64,000 bases of DNA from Rotaria socialis (taxonomy: Eukaryota; Rotifera; Eurotatoria; Philodinida; Philodinidae), in NCBI GenBank assembly GCA_905331475.1, contig CAJNYU010004537.1, positions 1-64,000 on the forward strand, written 5' to 3'. The first letter of the stretch is position 1. Each line of letters starts with the position of its first letter. The notes under the pieces are model-generated. The model saw only the letters and a list, made by a program, of their open reading frames with translations. It did not search any database and was not told where the DNA came from. Shown in pieces: positions 45,893 through 56,533 of the stretch. Position numbers and translations under genes: made by a program.

Positions 45893-46966
45893 ATGGCATC
45901 ATCCTTGTCAAATATGAAACAATCATGTGTAAAATGTGATAAAGGTGGTGGTATAGCTATATGTTCTGGATGTCAACAACAGTTTTGTGTCAAACATTTT
46001 ATTGAACATCGACAAGAACTTGCAACACAAATGGATCATATTGGACAGCAGCATGATGCACTGCGGCGAAATCTATCTGAAGAAATTGTAGAACATTCAC
46101 TTCTTGCTCGTATTAATATATGGGAACAAGAATCGATTACAAAAATTCAAGTAGCTGCCGAAGTAGCACGAGTTGATCTTCAACAACTAGTTGATCAAAC
46201 AAAAGATGAACTAAAAACGTCACTCGATAAGATAACTAGCGAACTACAATTGAGTCAAGAACGCGATGATTACACAGAAATCGATCTTAAGAAATGGTCA
46301 AATAAATTGAAAGAATTTCGAGCACTTCTTGAAACACCTGTAAATATCGACATTCTATTTGATAATCATTCACAATCATCGATTGATTTAATTAAAATTA
46401 ATCCGCCATTGCATCCTTCGATTTCAATGTATTCATCGTTAGAATATAAATTGCCGCATTCTCAAAAATTCAATGTACCTTATACACAGGAACGATTTGA
46501 CAAATGCTACGGACCTGTTATACTAACAGACAAAGATTGTGCTGGTAAAAACATCGGCGATGAATATTCGAGAATATGTGGTATCAATCAATATTCATCG
46601 GGTGTACATCGAATTCGTTTTCGAATCGATGAGCGAACCAATTCTTGTCCGTTTCTAGGTATTATTTCATCATTGGAAGGATTAAGTCTACGGAAAATGA
46701 CCTTACCATCAGCGAATGGATGGTCGGATTTAGAACAGCTTGTTGTTAACGGTAAAAGTCTCAATATAGGTTGTTCAAATCAAATAATTCAATCAGGCGA
46801 TGAAGTCACACTGATATTAGATTGTGAACATCGAGAAATTCTACTTGAACACCATCGAACAAATAGATTTGTTCGTCAATTGATTGATATTGAAGAATGT
46901 CCATTTCCATGGAAAATACTCGTGGCATTATCGCCTCGCAATGGATCCATACGCATCATTTCTTAG
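45893..46966 (+). CDS. B-box/coiled-coil/SPRY-like protein, tandem copy 1
   Basis: The intronless gene encodes 357 residues. A B-box-type zinc finger lies at 12-39 (C12, C15, C24, C27, C32, H35, H39; pattern CX2C-X8-CX2C-X4-CX2H-X3H). A predicted coiled coil (about 45-155) follows, with the recurring INxWEQESITKIQxAA block. The C-terminal half is SPRY/B30.2-like, with YSSGVHRIRFRI, FLGIISS, NGWSDLE, SGDEVTLILDCEHREILLEHHRTNR and CPFPWKILVAL. The layout is TRIM-like without the RING finger, so ubiquitin ligase activity is not expected. The SPRY part would bind a protein partner. Two paralogues follow at 47693 and 50402 on the same strand. Such small B-box genes are numerous in rotifers; their function is unknown. 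Confidence 0.8.
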   Translation: MASSLSNMKQSCVKCDKGGGIAICSGCQQQFCVKHFIEHRQELATQMDHIGQQHDALRRNLSEEIVEHSLLARINIWEQESITKIQVAAEVARVDLQQLVDQTKDELKTSLDKITSELQLSQERDDYTEIDLKKWSNKLKEFRALLETPVNIDILFDNHSQSSIDLIKINPPLHPSISMYSSLEYKLPHSQKFNVPYTQERFDKCYGPVILTDKDCAGKNIGDEYSRICGINQYSSGVHRIRFRIDERTNSCPFLGIISSLEGLSLRKMTLPSANGWSDLEQLVVNGKSLNIGCSNQIIQSGDEVTLILDCEHREILLEHHRTNRFVRQLIDIEECPFPWKILVALSPRNGSIRIIS

Positions 46967-47692
46967 TGATAAAAGCACAATGTTTCTCATGATTTATTAA
47001 TACGATACACGACGAACATAATTCAAGCAAAAGGTTAATTTTTTTCAAGCTTCTGTGGAAATTAGATTAGTATGATAGATGTTCTGTGATAGAAACATTT
47101 GTCATCTATAGATTTTGAAATAAAAGTTTCTCATGAACGAGTGTATCTATACATAGTGTATCTATGTATTAGTGATTGACAACAGTCTGCGACATATATA
47201 AGAAAAGAAAAGAAAAGCAATATCAATATGAATCATCGTACAGTCAAAACGACTGTTGCAACCAAGGGCAAAAGTAATCTGCTGAATATGATTCAAACGA
47301 ATTAGACATTCTACGCCAAAAAAAAGGATTCGATCGACAGAGACAATCGATTTGCATTGGTTGGGGATCTTTTTTTTATCGCCCAAGTCTCCCGTTGTTC
47401 GATACTATACAAGTGGTTTAGCGCCTTCGTTCAAGAATCAAAGTAGCATGTCTACAAGCGATTATAATCCTTCATAAAAATGGCTGACGTAATTTTTTCT
47501 TTCCAGTTTTCAAAAACACCGAATGCGAAAAAATATGTCTTCCTCCTACAACATATTTTCTTTTCTTTACTAATAGCTGGTTTTTTCTTTCGTTTTCAAA
47601 AAAACCCACTTCCACTGAGGAAATAAACTCTTATATAAATGCAATAAAACTCGGCAAACGTATTAATTTACATTTCTTCAGATCACTTTAAC
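46967..47692. other. Spacer between B-box copies 1 and 2
   Basis: AT-rich. A possible polyadenylation signal AATAAAAG occurs at 47120 after copy 1. A T-rich tract (47500-47600) precedes copy 2. No gene is seen. Confidence 0.5.
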
Positions 47693-48772
47693 ATGGCATC
47701 CGGATTCATTAACAAAACTTGCATGTCATGCAATGTAGGTTTAATAACTGCTATGTGTTATGAGTGTAAAAAAACTTTCTGTACGAAACATTTCGTTGAA
47801 CATCGAGAAGAACTTTCTCAACAAATGAATAATATTTGTCAAGAACATGACATCCTATGTAGAGATCTGGCACATGAATTCAGTACAACACATCCTCTAT
47901 TAGCACAAATCAATCAATGGGAACAAGAATCGACTATTAAGATTCAAGCAGCAGCGAATGCAGCGCGTATTAAACTTCAACAACTACTTGATAGAAGTAA
48001 AAATAGTCTCGACGCATCAACTAGTAAGATAACTAAAGAACTTGAATCTAGCCGAACATCAAACAATTACACTGAACACGTTATAAAAACATGGAGTGAT
48101 CGATTACAAGAATTGCGTACGTTACTCAATCATCCAACCCCTATTCACATCGATTATGAAAATAACTTGGAATCAGAGATTCGCCTGATCAAAGTGACCG
48201 ATGAATCATTAACAGGTTATTTTGACGGAACATCGCACAGACATGAAATTAATAACGAATGTTCTCATAACCCGAACTTCTGTTTTCGTGAAATATTCGA
48301 TGATGTTTCCGGGAAAATCATATTATCAGAAGAAAATCGTGTAGCAACATGCTTAGGTGATTATCTAGATAGATCGTGTGTCAGTTGTCTTGGTCGATAT
48401 TCATCCGGAAGACATACTGTTCGTTTTAGAATCGAAAATGCTGACATGACTCATCATATGTTTTTTGGAGTTGTTAATTCGTCTGAAAAACTTGTGAAAG
48501 ATTTAGCGAATTCAAAATCATTCTATGGTTGGTGGGACCTTGCCTATTATGTTGTTGGTGGTAACAAGAAAAAGTACGACTCAACTAAAACGCTTCGAAC
48601 AGGAGATGAACTTAGATTTGTACTGGATTGTGATAACAAACAAATTATACTTGAACATCACAGAACGAATATAATTCTTAATTTAGCTATCGACATTCAA
48701 CTATGCGTATTTCCTTGGAAAATTATCGTTTTACTACTTGATAAAAGCAGTTGTGTGAAAATTCTTCATTGA
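47693..48772 (+). CDS. B-box/coiled-coil/SPRY-like protein, tandem copy 2
   Basis: This intronless paralogue of the 45893 gene has 359 residues. The zinc finger keeps all ligands (C10, C13, C22, C25, C30, H33, H37). The coiled-coil block reads INQWEQESTIKIQAAANAAR. The C-terminal SPRY-like half has YSSGRHTVRFRI, FFGVVNSSEK, FYGWWDL, TGDELRFVLDCDNKQIILEHHRTN and FPWKIIVLL. It is clearly diverged from copy 1 throughout, including the linker, so the duplication is not recent. AATAAAGTAATAAAAG after the stop (from about 48803) may serve for polyadenylation. Confidence 0.8.
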   Translation: MASGFINKTCMSCNVGLITAMCYECKKTFCTKHFVEHREELSQQMNNICQEHDILCRDLAHEFSTTHPLLAQINQWEQESTIKIQAAANAARIKLQQLLDRSKNSLDASTSKITKELESSRTSNNYTEHVIKTWSDRLQELRTLLNHPTPIHIDYENNLESEIRLIKVTDESLTGYFDGTSHRHEINNECSHNPNFCFREIFDDVSGKIILSEENRVATCLGDYLDRSCVSCLGRYSSGRHTVRFRIENADMTHHMFFGVVNSSEKLVKDLANSKSFYGWWDLAYYVVGGNKKKYDSTKTLRTGDELRFVLDCDNKQIILEHHRTNIILNLAIDIQLCVFPWKIIVLLLDKSSCVKILH

Positions 48773-50401
48773 AATAATTTTATCCTTAAATCTTCTTTAT
48801 AAAATAAAGTAATAAAAGAAAATCGATGAGTTTCCCTAATGATCTTCAGGGGTGCTGGTTGGTTCGGAAGAAATACTTAATAACAAACTAATGAGCACTT
48901 CAGTAGTGTCAACATGATTTCATCAAAACGGACTCCTATGTATAGGTCGATTTCTTTCGCCGTGTCGATATACTATTAGAGGCGATTCTTCTTCTTCTTG
49001 TCGCAGACACTTGTCTTCAATCTTCCTTCGTTAAATTCTACTTTGTCTTAAAAGCATTTTAAGGAAGTTCTTTGGAAAACAAATTTGAGATATTTGTAGC
49101 TCATTTAAGTTTTGATGCTACGAAGATTTCCTGACACGAATTAATTAGGAAACTTTCTTCATCATTAAATTTACAGTGCTGCCAACTGCCCATTCGATCA
49201 ATGATAGTGACGAATAAATCTATCGTGATGGGTATATATCAACTTATGTGAGAAATACTCTTATTTTGAAAGATCAACATCAGATACCTTTGATAGATAT
49301 TATCTGTTCGCACACAATGTATCTTAGGCTTCTCGAGAAGTGCACCTTAGAAAGTATTGTTCAAAACTAACTGATATGAAAAATGTTTTAGAACCCGTCG
49401 CTGTGTTTCTATTCAAATGACTTCATCTGAAATATCCAATTATGGATTGCACTCGTACAATACAACGACAATAAATAGACTAACGCTTTTTTGTCACGAA
49501 TATTTTGATAGACGATGTCAACCAATACTACATTTCTAATTGTTATTTTACAATAAGAATCTTCTATTTCATAGTACTTACCTAGAAGCAAGGATAGATT
49601 AAGTAAGTGTAATTGAGTCCAAAATGAGTTAGATATGATCTAGAATAATTACTGAGGCAATCGAACGGCCAACAAAATTTTGCTTGCAATCTACTTCATC
49701 AATAGATTCAATGAAAAACTCCAAAAAACAAAGTAACTACTCAAAAGTTGAATGAGAATTTTTACAAAATTCAATGTGTCTCTACAGTTGGACGTCAAGG
49801 TGACGTCTCGAATCATCTTTGTAACCAACCACAACCAATTATTTGGAAATTTAAGTATCTCAAGAAAATCGGATTAATAAAGAGAAGATTATTTTTTCAT
49901 AATAAAATCATTAGTAGTGACTGAGCTCGTTGCAGTAGTATTATTTCTTTTTTCAGTACGGTACTAGCATTATATTCAAATCATTAAAATGGATTGCAAA
50001 AGAAAGAAAAAGCATACTGATCACCGAACCAATTACACATCACTCAACAGGCAATACAAACGGTTTCGTCTGCTGCTTCATGGCGATTACTATGGAAAAT
50101 AAACTGTGACGAGAATTGTTTGCTGAAATTGCAGCATGCTTTTGTTTTCAACTATTGAAAGGCATGTCTATTTTTATTGTTATGCTTATCTTGATCAACT
50201 TCAACCGTCTCCGTTTTTTCTTTCTCTTTCTCTCGTCTTTTTTTTTGAAATTGCCTGACAAGGACAAAAAATTTACGTCTACTATTGCTTCGACATTCGT
50301 CATCGTCTTACTTTTTGTTTGCTTTCAATAAGCGAAGGTTGCATCAATTTTTGTGTTAGTGTACATTAAATATCGATTCAACATCTGTCGAATATACAAC
50401 G
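48773..50401. other. Spacer between B-box copies 2 and 3
   Basis: About 1.6 kb of AT-rich DNA with short random frames on both strands. No decayed fourth B-box copy was recognised, although a weakly conserved one could be missed by eye. Confidence 0.5.
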
Positions 50402-51403
50402 ATGAAAAAAAAATGTGTTAAGTGTAAAAAATTCGGCCAAATATTTACATGCAATGGATGTCGAGAATTATATTGTGATAAACATATTGCTGAACATCGT
50501 GAAGAATTATCGCGTAAGATGGATGAATTTGACAAAGATTATCATCATTTTCAAGAAGATTTAAATGAAAATGGGATTATTCAAACTTATCTATCTCGTA
50601 TTGATCAGTGGGAACTGGATTCAATGAAAAAAATTAGAAAAGCCGCTGAAACAGCTCGCCATGATTTATCGAAAATGTTCGATCGAATGAAAAATCAATT
50701 GAAAACAACTTGCAATGAAATAAATGTTGATATAGAATCAAAACAACAAGAAAAGAAGTATTCAGAAACCGATCTAAATAAATGGATCGAACAATTAGAG
50801 CAACTACGAAATATTCATAAAACTTCATTTACTGATGAGATTATTGATGAACAACAATCGTCGATTCAAATGATTAAAATTGTCGATAGAAACGAATCGT
50901 TTTCGATTGATGAATTTCACTCGTACCCTCCGGAAAAATTCGATAAAATCGTCGGTAAAATTACTCTATCCGATGGGCAACGTACAGCAAAATGTTCAGG
51001 ACGTAAATGGAACGGTTCAGATGTTAGCGGTAAAAATCTCTACTCATTGGGTGTTCATACTATTCGTTTTCGAGTTAAAATCGAAGGAAAAAATAATCCT
51101 TTCTTCGGTATTACGTCGTCTGTAACAGCATTGAATCCGTATAATCAAAAAACTCCCTATGCTTACGGTTGGTGGGAATTACCGCTCGATAAAAATGAAC
51201 CAGACAAAAGCAAAGATCAATCTATTCGAACAGACGATGAACTAACATTAACATTAGATTGTATTAATAGTCAAATTCAATTTGAACATCATCGAACTAA
51301 AAAAATTGTTTATGAATCTATTGCACACGAACTATGTCCTCTTCCATGGAAAGTTGCAATTGTTTTGTATTCTCCAGGTGATTCTGTTAGTATTTTATCA
51401 TAA
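50402..51403 (+). CDS. B-box/coiled-coil/SPRY-like protein, tandem copy 3
   Basis: Third intronless paralogue, 333 residues, with a shorter N-terminus: the zinc finger starts at C5 (C5, C8, C17, C20, C25, H28, H32). The coiled-coil block reads IDQWELDSMKKIRKAAETARHD. The SPRY-like half has YSLGVHTIRFRV, FFGITSSVTALN, YGWWELPL, DDELTLTLDCINSQIQFEHHRTKK and CPLPWKVAIVL. The linker between coiled coil and SPRY-like part is shorter than in copies 1 and 2. AAATAAAATA directly follows the stop. Confidence 0.8.
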   Translation: MKKKCVKCKKFGQIFTCNGCRELYCDKHIAEHREELSRKMDEFDKDYHHFQEDLNENGIIQTYLSRIDQWELDSMKKIRKAAETARHDLSKMFDRMKNQLKTTCNEINVDIESKQQEKKYSETDLNKWIEQLEQLRNIHKTSFTDEIIDEQQSSIQMIKIVDRNESFSIDEFHSYPPEKFDKIVGKITLSDGQRTAKCSGRKWNGSDVSGKNLYSLGVHTIRFRVKIEGKNNPFFGITSSVTALNPYNQKTPYAYGWWELPLDKNEPDKSKDQSIRTDDELTLTLDCINSQIQFEHHRTKKIVYESIAHELCPLPWKVAIVLYSPGDSVSILS

Positions 51404-51525
51404 GAAATAAAATATTATAGAAGAAAAAAACATTAAGCCACTTTATTGCTTCATTTACATTTACAAGACAAACAAGAAGAAGGCTTTCGTTTTATTTCTT
51501 ATAGAGTTTCATCGTTAAACTTGAT

Positions 51526-51693
51526 TTATGAAGTTGTACCCATGTAATGTTCAATGGTATTGAGTACTTGTTCTGTGATTTCTCTTGCTAAGTCATCACA
51601 TAGATTGATAATTATTGGTAAATGTTTTGTTGATATTGTTATGTCATCATGATTTAAATTCATTGAATCATATTGAGCCGTACAGTCAGACAT
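51526..51693 (-). CDS. Possible small protein of 55 residues
   Basis: A single open frame starts MSDCTAQYDSMNLNHDD, contains KHLPIIINLCDDLAREITEQVLNTIEHYM and ends GTTS. It has a balanced, folded-protein-like composition unusual for random AT-rich DNA here. The helix-rich second half, with an N-terminal acidic stretch, faintly recalls small dynein light chains, but the match is too weak to name. It is convergent with the third B-box gene (123 bp between stops). Confidence 0.35.
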   Translation of the reverse strand: MSDCTAQYDSMNLNHDDITISTKHLPIIINLCDDLAREITEQVLNTIEHYMGTTS

Positions 51694-53639
51694 CAATAAT
51701 CATTTGTCAGTAGAATATACTAAAAAGAAGAAAAAAAGCATTAGCGCTCTGTTTATGCAACTCAAATGTACTGATCATTAGAGTGTTGTTATTATTCATG
51801 TGCATGAATGCGTTTTCCGACAGCTAATTGACTGGCAAAACATGCAGTAACCGACTGAGAACGTGTCCGAATAGGAAAAATAAAAGATTGGGTTGTTTTT
51901 TTGTACTAGCAGTAAATTTTCCGAGTGAATAAACAACTTTTGAGAGATTCCAGATGTATGGAATTTAGTCCTATAAATGGTTAGCATGAATCAATAAAGC
52001 ACAAAGAGCTAGAATTTATTATATCAAAGCAGTTTATGCTAATTGGAACTCGTATGATATAATTACTATACACTAGATTTCAGTTACTGTTAATCGACCA
52101 ATCAAGAAAACAAAACTTCACTTATGCTTATCAACCTGTACGAATATCGAGTATTTCGAGTTTAGAAAAATAAAAGGCAGTTAGTTGTGAACACATATGC
52201 TGTCGTGTTATTTCTCACTAGGGAAATCAGAGAAGTCATTTTTTGCAATTGGCAACGATAAGAACACTTTGAGTCAACTTAATATCACAATAAATGGCCT
52301 TTCCAAGATAATATTGAAAAAACAATGAATACCGTTGAGTTAATTATATCATCAATAATTCCTAGGAGATCAGCATGGATTTCTTCGCAACGCTCGTTTG
52401 AAGACAACTTCTAAATGTACTATTTTGCTCAGTTAAGATATGCATTCGGGTTCTAATATTTCTGCCAATGTCCGAAAATATAGTTCAATCTAGTTATTTC
52501 TCTCCCAATCTCGCTATTTTTGAGTAGAACTCGTCAAAATTTTTTCTTCTTCTCATTTCAGCAAATAGCATCCGGGTCAATTCATACAGATATCATTTTT
52601 TGCAAACTATCCTTATTATAAACTAAAGTTAGCCATTTTCTTAATCGAGTACGAAACGATGAATTTTCTTCAAGACTAATAACTATAAAGATTTGATCTT
52701 GCGATCGAATCAAACGTTTTCTTCTACCATTAAACATAACATTGCATAGAAAAAACAAAATATCAGAGTACAAGATTTGAAGTCCTATCTATGCATAACT
52801 TATATTCTAAGTCAATGTATTGTACCCGAAAATGTTTTTCAACCCTCTAAATCCACATGGCTGAAAATTATAGTCTAAATATATTATTGAATATGTTTCT
52901 TTTTTTTTTCCTATAGTTTTATTTTGGCCTACCTTATAAGAGTATACAAGTGTAATAAAATAAAGTAAATGAAAGTTTTCTGTTACATGGTGCGTTGTGT
53001 TCCATGTCGTGCTAAAATATAATCGATGGGTTACGGTTTCTTTTTCTTGTTCTATCATTCATGTCACATCATTTATTTCTTAGCACATTGTGTGAGTGTT
53101 GAATTTTATTCGCAACTAAACCCAAGAGTAACTTTATCATTCTATTTTATACGACTTCATTGATTTTTGTGTTTTTGCATAAAAATGAAGAACTAAGCAC
53201 TGCGCAATAAAAATTTACTATCGATGTTCTTTAGAAAAATAAATATAGAAACAAAATGGCGTGACTTACTAAGCCCGAAAGACGCATATTACCACGATAT
53301 TTTTACTAAACTAAGTGAGTTCTGCTGAGAAATAAATCCAATGGTTGTTTTTTAATGTAGCACACGGAGTTTCCATCTCAAACTCGCAGTTCATTATTGC
53401 TGTATTATATTATACGATGTATAATCTATGCTCGTAGGCGTAAATATCTGTCCTCCGGAAAAGAAAATCGGGATGAAATAGATAATCCTATCAATTGAAT
53501 TAAGTTTTTCCTTTAATTGTAAGACATAGCTAATAGACTTAAAGATTACCTTGAATTCGAATTAGCTTTTCAGATTAAAAATCAAGTATTTATTTTATTG
53601 AAAAAAAACAAACTGTTATTTTAATTTGACAATTAGATT
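51694..53639. other. Intergenic, about 1.9 kb, no gene seen
   Basis: AT-rich. Minus-strand frames at 51796-51987, 52582-52773 and 52807-53058 have no domain, no splice context and low-complexity stretches. Confidence 0.5.
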
Positions 53640-55946
53640 TCAAGCACAAAAATAATTAGTACATGTTCCACTAGTACATTCAAAGCCATAAGTACATGCC
53701 ACACTACTTGCTTTCTTCAGAATACAATTAACAGTAACGATATCAAGATAGTATGTAGCGGGACAAGTACAGGTTCCAGCCGGACAAGTCAGTGGACTCG
53801 AACATTCACTACTGGCAACTGTACACGCTTGACCTGCGCCTAATGTTCCAATGCAAGCAGTACCACTCCAATAAGTGCCTGTTGCACATGAACATACAGA
53901 CGATGTACAAACAAGTCCAACAAGGTCATTACATGTCGAACTCGTCGAGCACGTTGCTAATACCGTTGATTTTGTCGTACAAGTAGCTCCTGTAGAATTA
54001 TAAAAAGCATTGGAACTACATTGACATAACCCGCTTGTCGTTGATGAGCAAGTAAGACTTAGTGCTGATGAACATTCACTTGTAACAAATATATTGGCAA
54101 GACATGTTTGTCCGTATGTTGAATAAGTTATACAACTATTTAAAGTTGCATTGTAATACGTCGTTGCTGTACATTGACAAATACCCAATCCACTACATTG
54201 TCCATTTGTGGGACATTGAGTAGTTGCTGTACAAGAATCGTATAGATATTTCTGCTGTACACACTGTGTAGTATTCCAATAGTAATACGTTGGACAAACA
54301 CACAATGATGTTGTTGCACTACATGAAAGACCTGCGGTTGTATCACAGTAAGGTCCGGACACTGAATTGCAAGCTGCATTATGTGTAGCACGTGTTAAAC
54401 ATGTACTTCCAGTATAATACTGCGATGTTAGACATTGACAAATACTTGATACACAATATAATCCTGTTGCGCATTGTTCCTGTTCAGTACAAACTGCTCC
54501 ATATGATTTTAATGCTGCACATTGCGCTGTTGTAATATCATAGTAATAAGATCCGTTTGTGCATTGACATCGAAGTGTACTAGCAACATTAATACAATTG
54601 GCATTTGTTATGCAAGGTGATTCAGCAACCGTACAGGTATCGCCCGGATAAAGTCGTGATTTGCAACGAGCTGATGCTGTTGAATAGTAATATGCTGATG
54701 GACATAAACAAATTCCAGATGTTGTACATTGCAATAATATAATATCATCACAATACGGACCAAACGATGAACATGATTGATTATATAGAACTTTGTTTAG
54801 GCATGTTTGATTTAATGTATAATAATATCGAGTATCGGTTCCACATAAACAATAAGATACGCCATTGACACTTGTACATATTAGATTATTAATACAATCG
54901 GCTGTTAGCGAACACGATTCATTGTATGTTCTTGGTGTTATACATCCTCCGTAGAAAATTGAATATGTTGTGCCACCTATACATTGGCATATCAGAGTAC
55001 CAGTAACATTAATACAATGGGCATTTGTCATACATTGATAAGACGCGGTACATACGTTGCCAACATGTTTCGCCCGATCACATGTATCTGTGTTGACATT
55101 GTAATACCACTCGGTTGGACATCGACAAACTCCACCAATACATACAGCCGTACTTATACAATTGCTATCTGCATAACCTAGATTTAGTAAAAATAAAATA
55201 ACAAGCTTTCAAGACGATGATTATTCTCAATAGTACGTACAAGTATCTTCATTAGGTTCACCTAATTTTTCACATTGCAATGTTAATGCACTATAATACC
55301 CAGTTGAATTACATGTGCATACACCTGAAATGCATTCAAATGTAAAAGCGCATTCAACATCATATGTGCATGATTGTCCATAGGTTTTGTCCAGGGCACA
55401 TCGTCCTGTTGTTGGACTTGGATAATAATTTGTTATACATCGGCAAATTCCATTGGTACACAACGCATTTGTAAAACATTGATTATCAGCTGAACACGAA
55501 CGACCAATGCCTACTTCTGTAATACACAAGCCAAGTGTACTATCATAAAAATATCCTGTACTACATAAACAATAACCACCCGTGCAAACAGCATTATTCA
55601 TACAAATTGATTGTGATGAGCAACTCTCATAGATTGATCTTTTTCGTGTTCCTAAACCTATGCCAACGCCAAGAACAGTGGCAAGCAGTGCAAGGAGAAG
55701 TAACAACCAAAGCCAAAAACACCAACGAGGAAAACGAATATACGGACAACGAATACCCGATCCTGCTGTTGTAGGAGTAGTCCGTTGAGTGATAGGTTGA
55801 GTTTCGTCAATAAAATTATCGTCGATCGTACGAATCGATCGACGATATAGATTTGTATTAGATTCGTCTCTGGTCGGAACTTCTTCTGCTAGAAAGCCTC
55901 GCATTGTATTAGTCGAAATGACGATAAATTTATGAGAGAGCAACAA
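53640..55946 (-). CDS. Type II membrane protein with many EGF/EB-like cysteine modules
   Basis: Two exons (55946-55241 and 55177-53640) join in phase to 747 residues. The first 70 residues are cytoplasmic-like with basic patches (RRSIR). One strong transmembrane helix follows (CFWLWLLLLLALLATVLGVG, about 76-95). The rest is extracellular and made of roughly 40-residue modules. Each has about six cysteines and recurring C-x-x-G-x-C-x-C and YY-[DNS]-S-T patterns (SICMNNAVCTGGYCLCSTGYFYDS and similar), related to EB/EGF-like modules. With a transmembrane helix near the N-terminus and no signal peptide, it should be type II. Threonine and serine are abundant in the later modules. Proteins of this kind may act in adhesion or as surface coat; the specific role is unknown. 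A later ATG at 55904 could also start it. Confidence 0.8.
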
Positions 55947-56533
55947 AATATAGCTCTACGATGATGATTGCTCTCAGCAGGAATAAATAAAACACAATAT
56001 GATTTTGCATTGATTTCTCCTCTTCAAATGAAATTAGCCAAGTTTTTGAGAACAAAAACTTTTTTTCTACTTGAAAGAATAATAAATTTTATTTTTTTAG
56101 AATGGTTTCATCAATAGCTGTATGGCAAGTTTCAAGTGTGATACACTACACTTTGAACTCAAATAAAGAAACACAAATCAATACAAGAAAAAAAGTTATT
56201 TCCAAAGAGTTACATATGAGTCAAATGGTGCAGTTGTTTGTTGTTGATTTTTTCGCGCACTTGGTACTGAACGTGAATTGAAGACTAAAAATAGAATTGG
56301 CCAGTTACAATCTTCGCTGAGATTTGCTTCAGATTTCATCCGAAATGCTAGATGACAAGGTCACTTTACAGCATAGAGTTAAATTTAAAAGCTACGAGTA
56401 ATCGCTATACACATAGGTTGACCAGGATGTTTCTGAGCTTTAATATTCTTCGCGAAAGGAGCTATGATATTGGGTTTTTTTTATGTCTGTATTTCTAAAT
56501 TAGCAGATAAGCTCAATATTTGAAAATGAACAG
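55947..56533. other. Short spacer between two minus-strand genes
   Basis: AT-rich, containing the upstream region of the cysteine-module gene and the 3' end of NPRL2. No further gene is seen. Confidence 0.6.
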
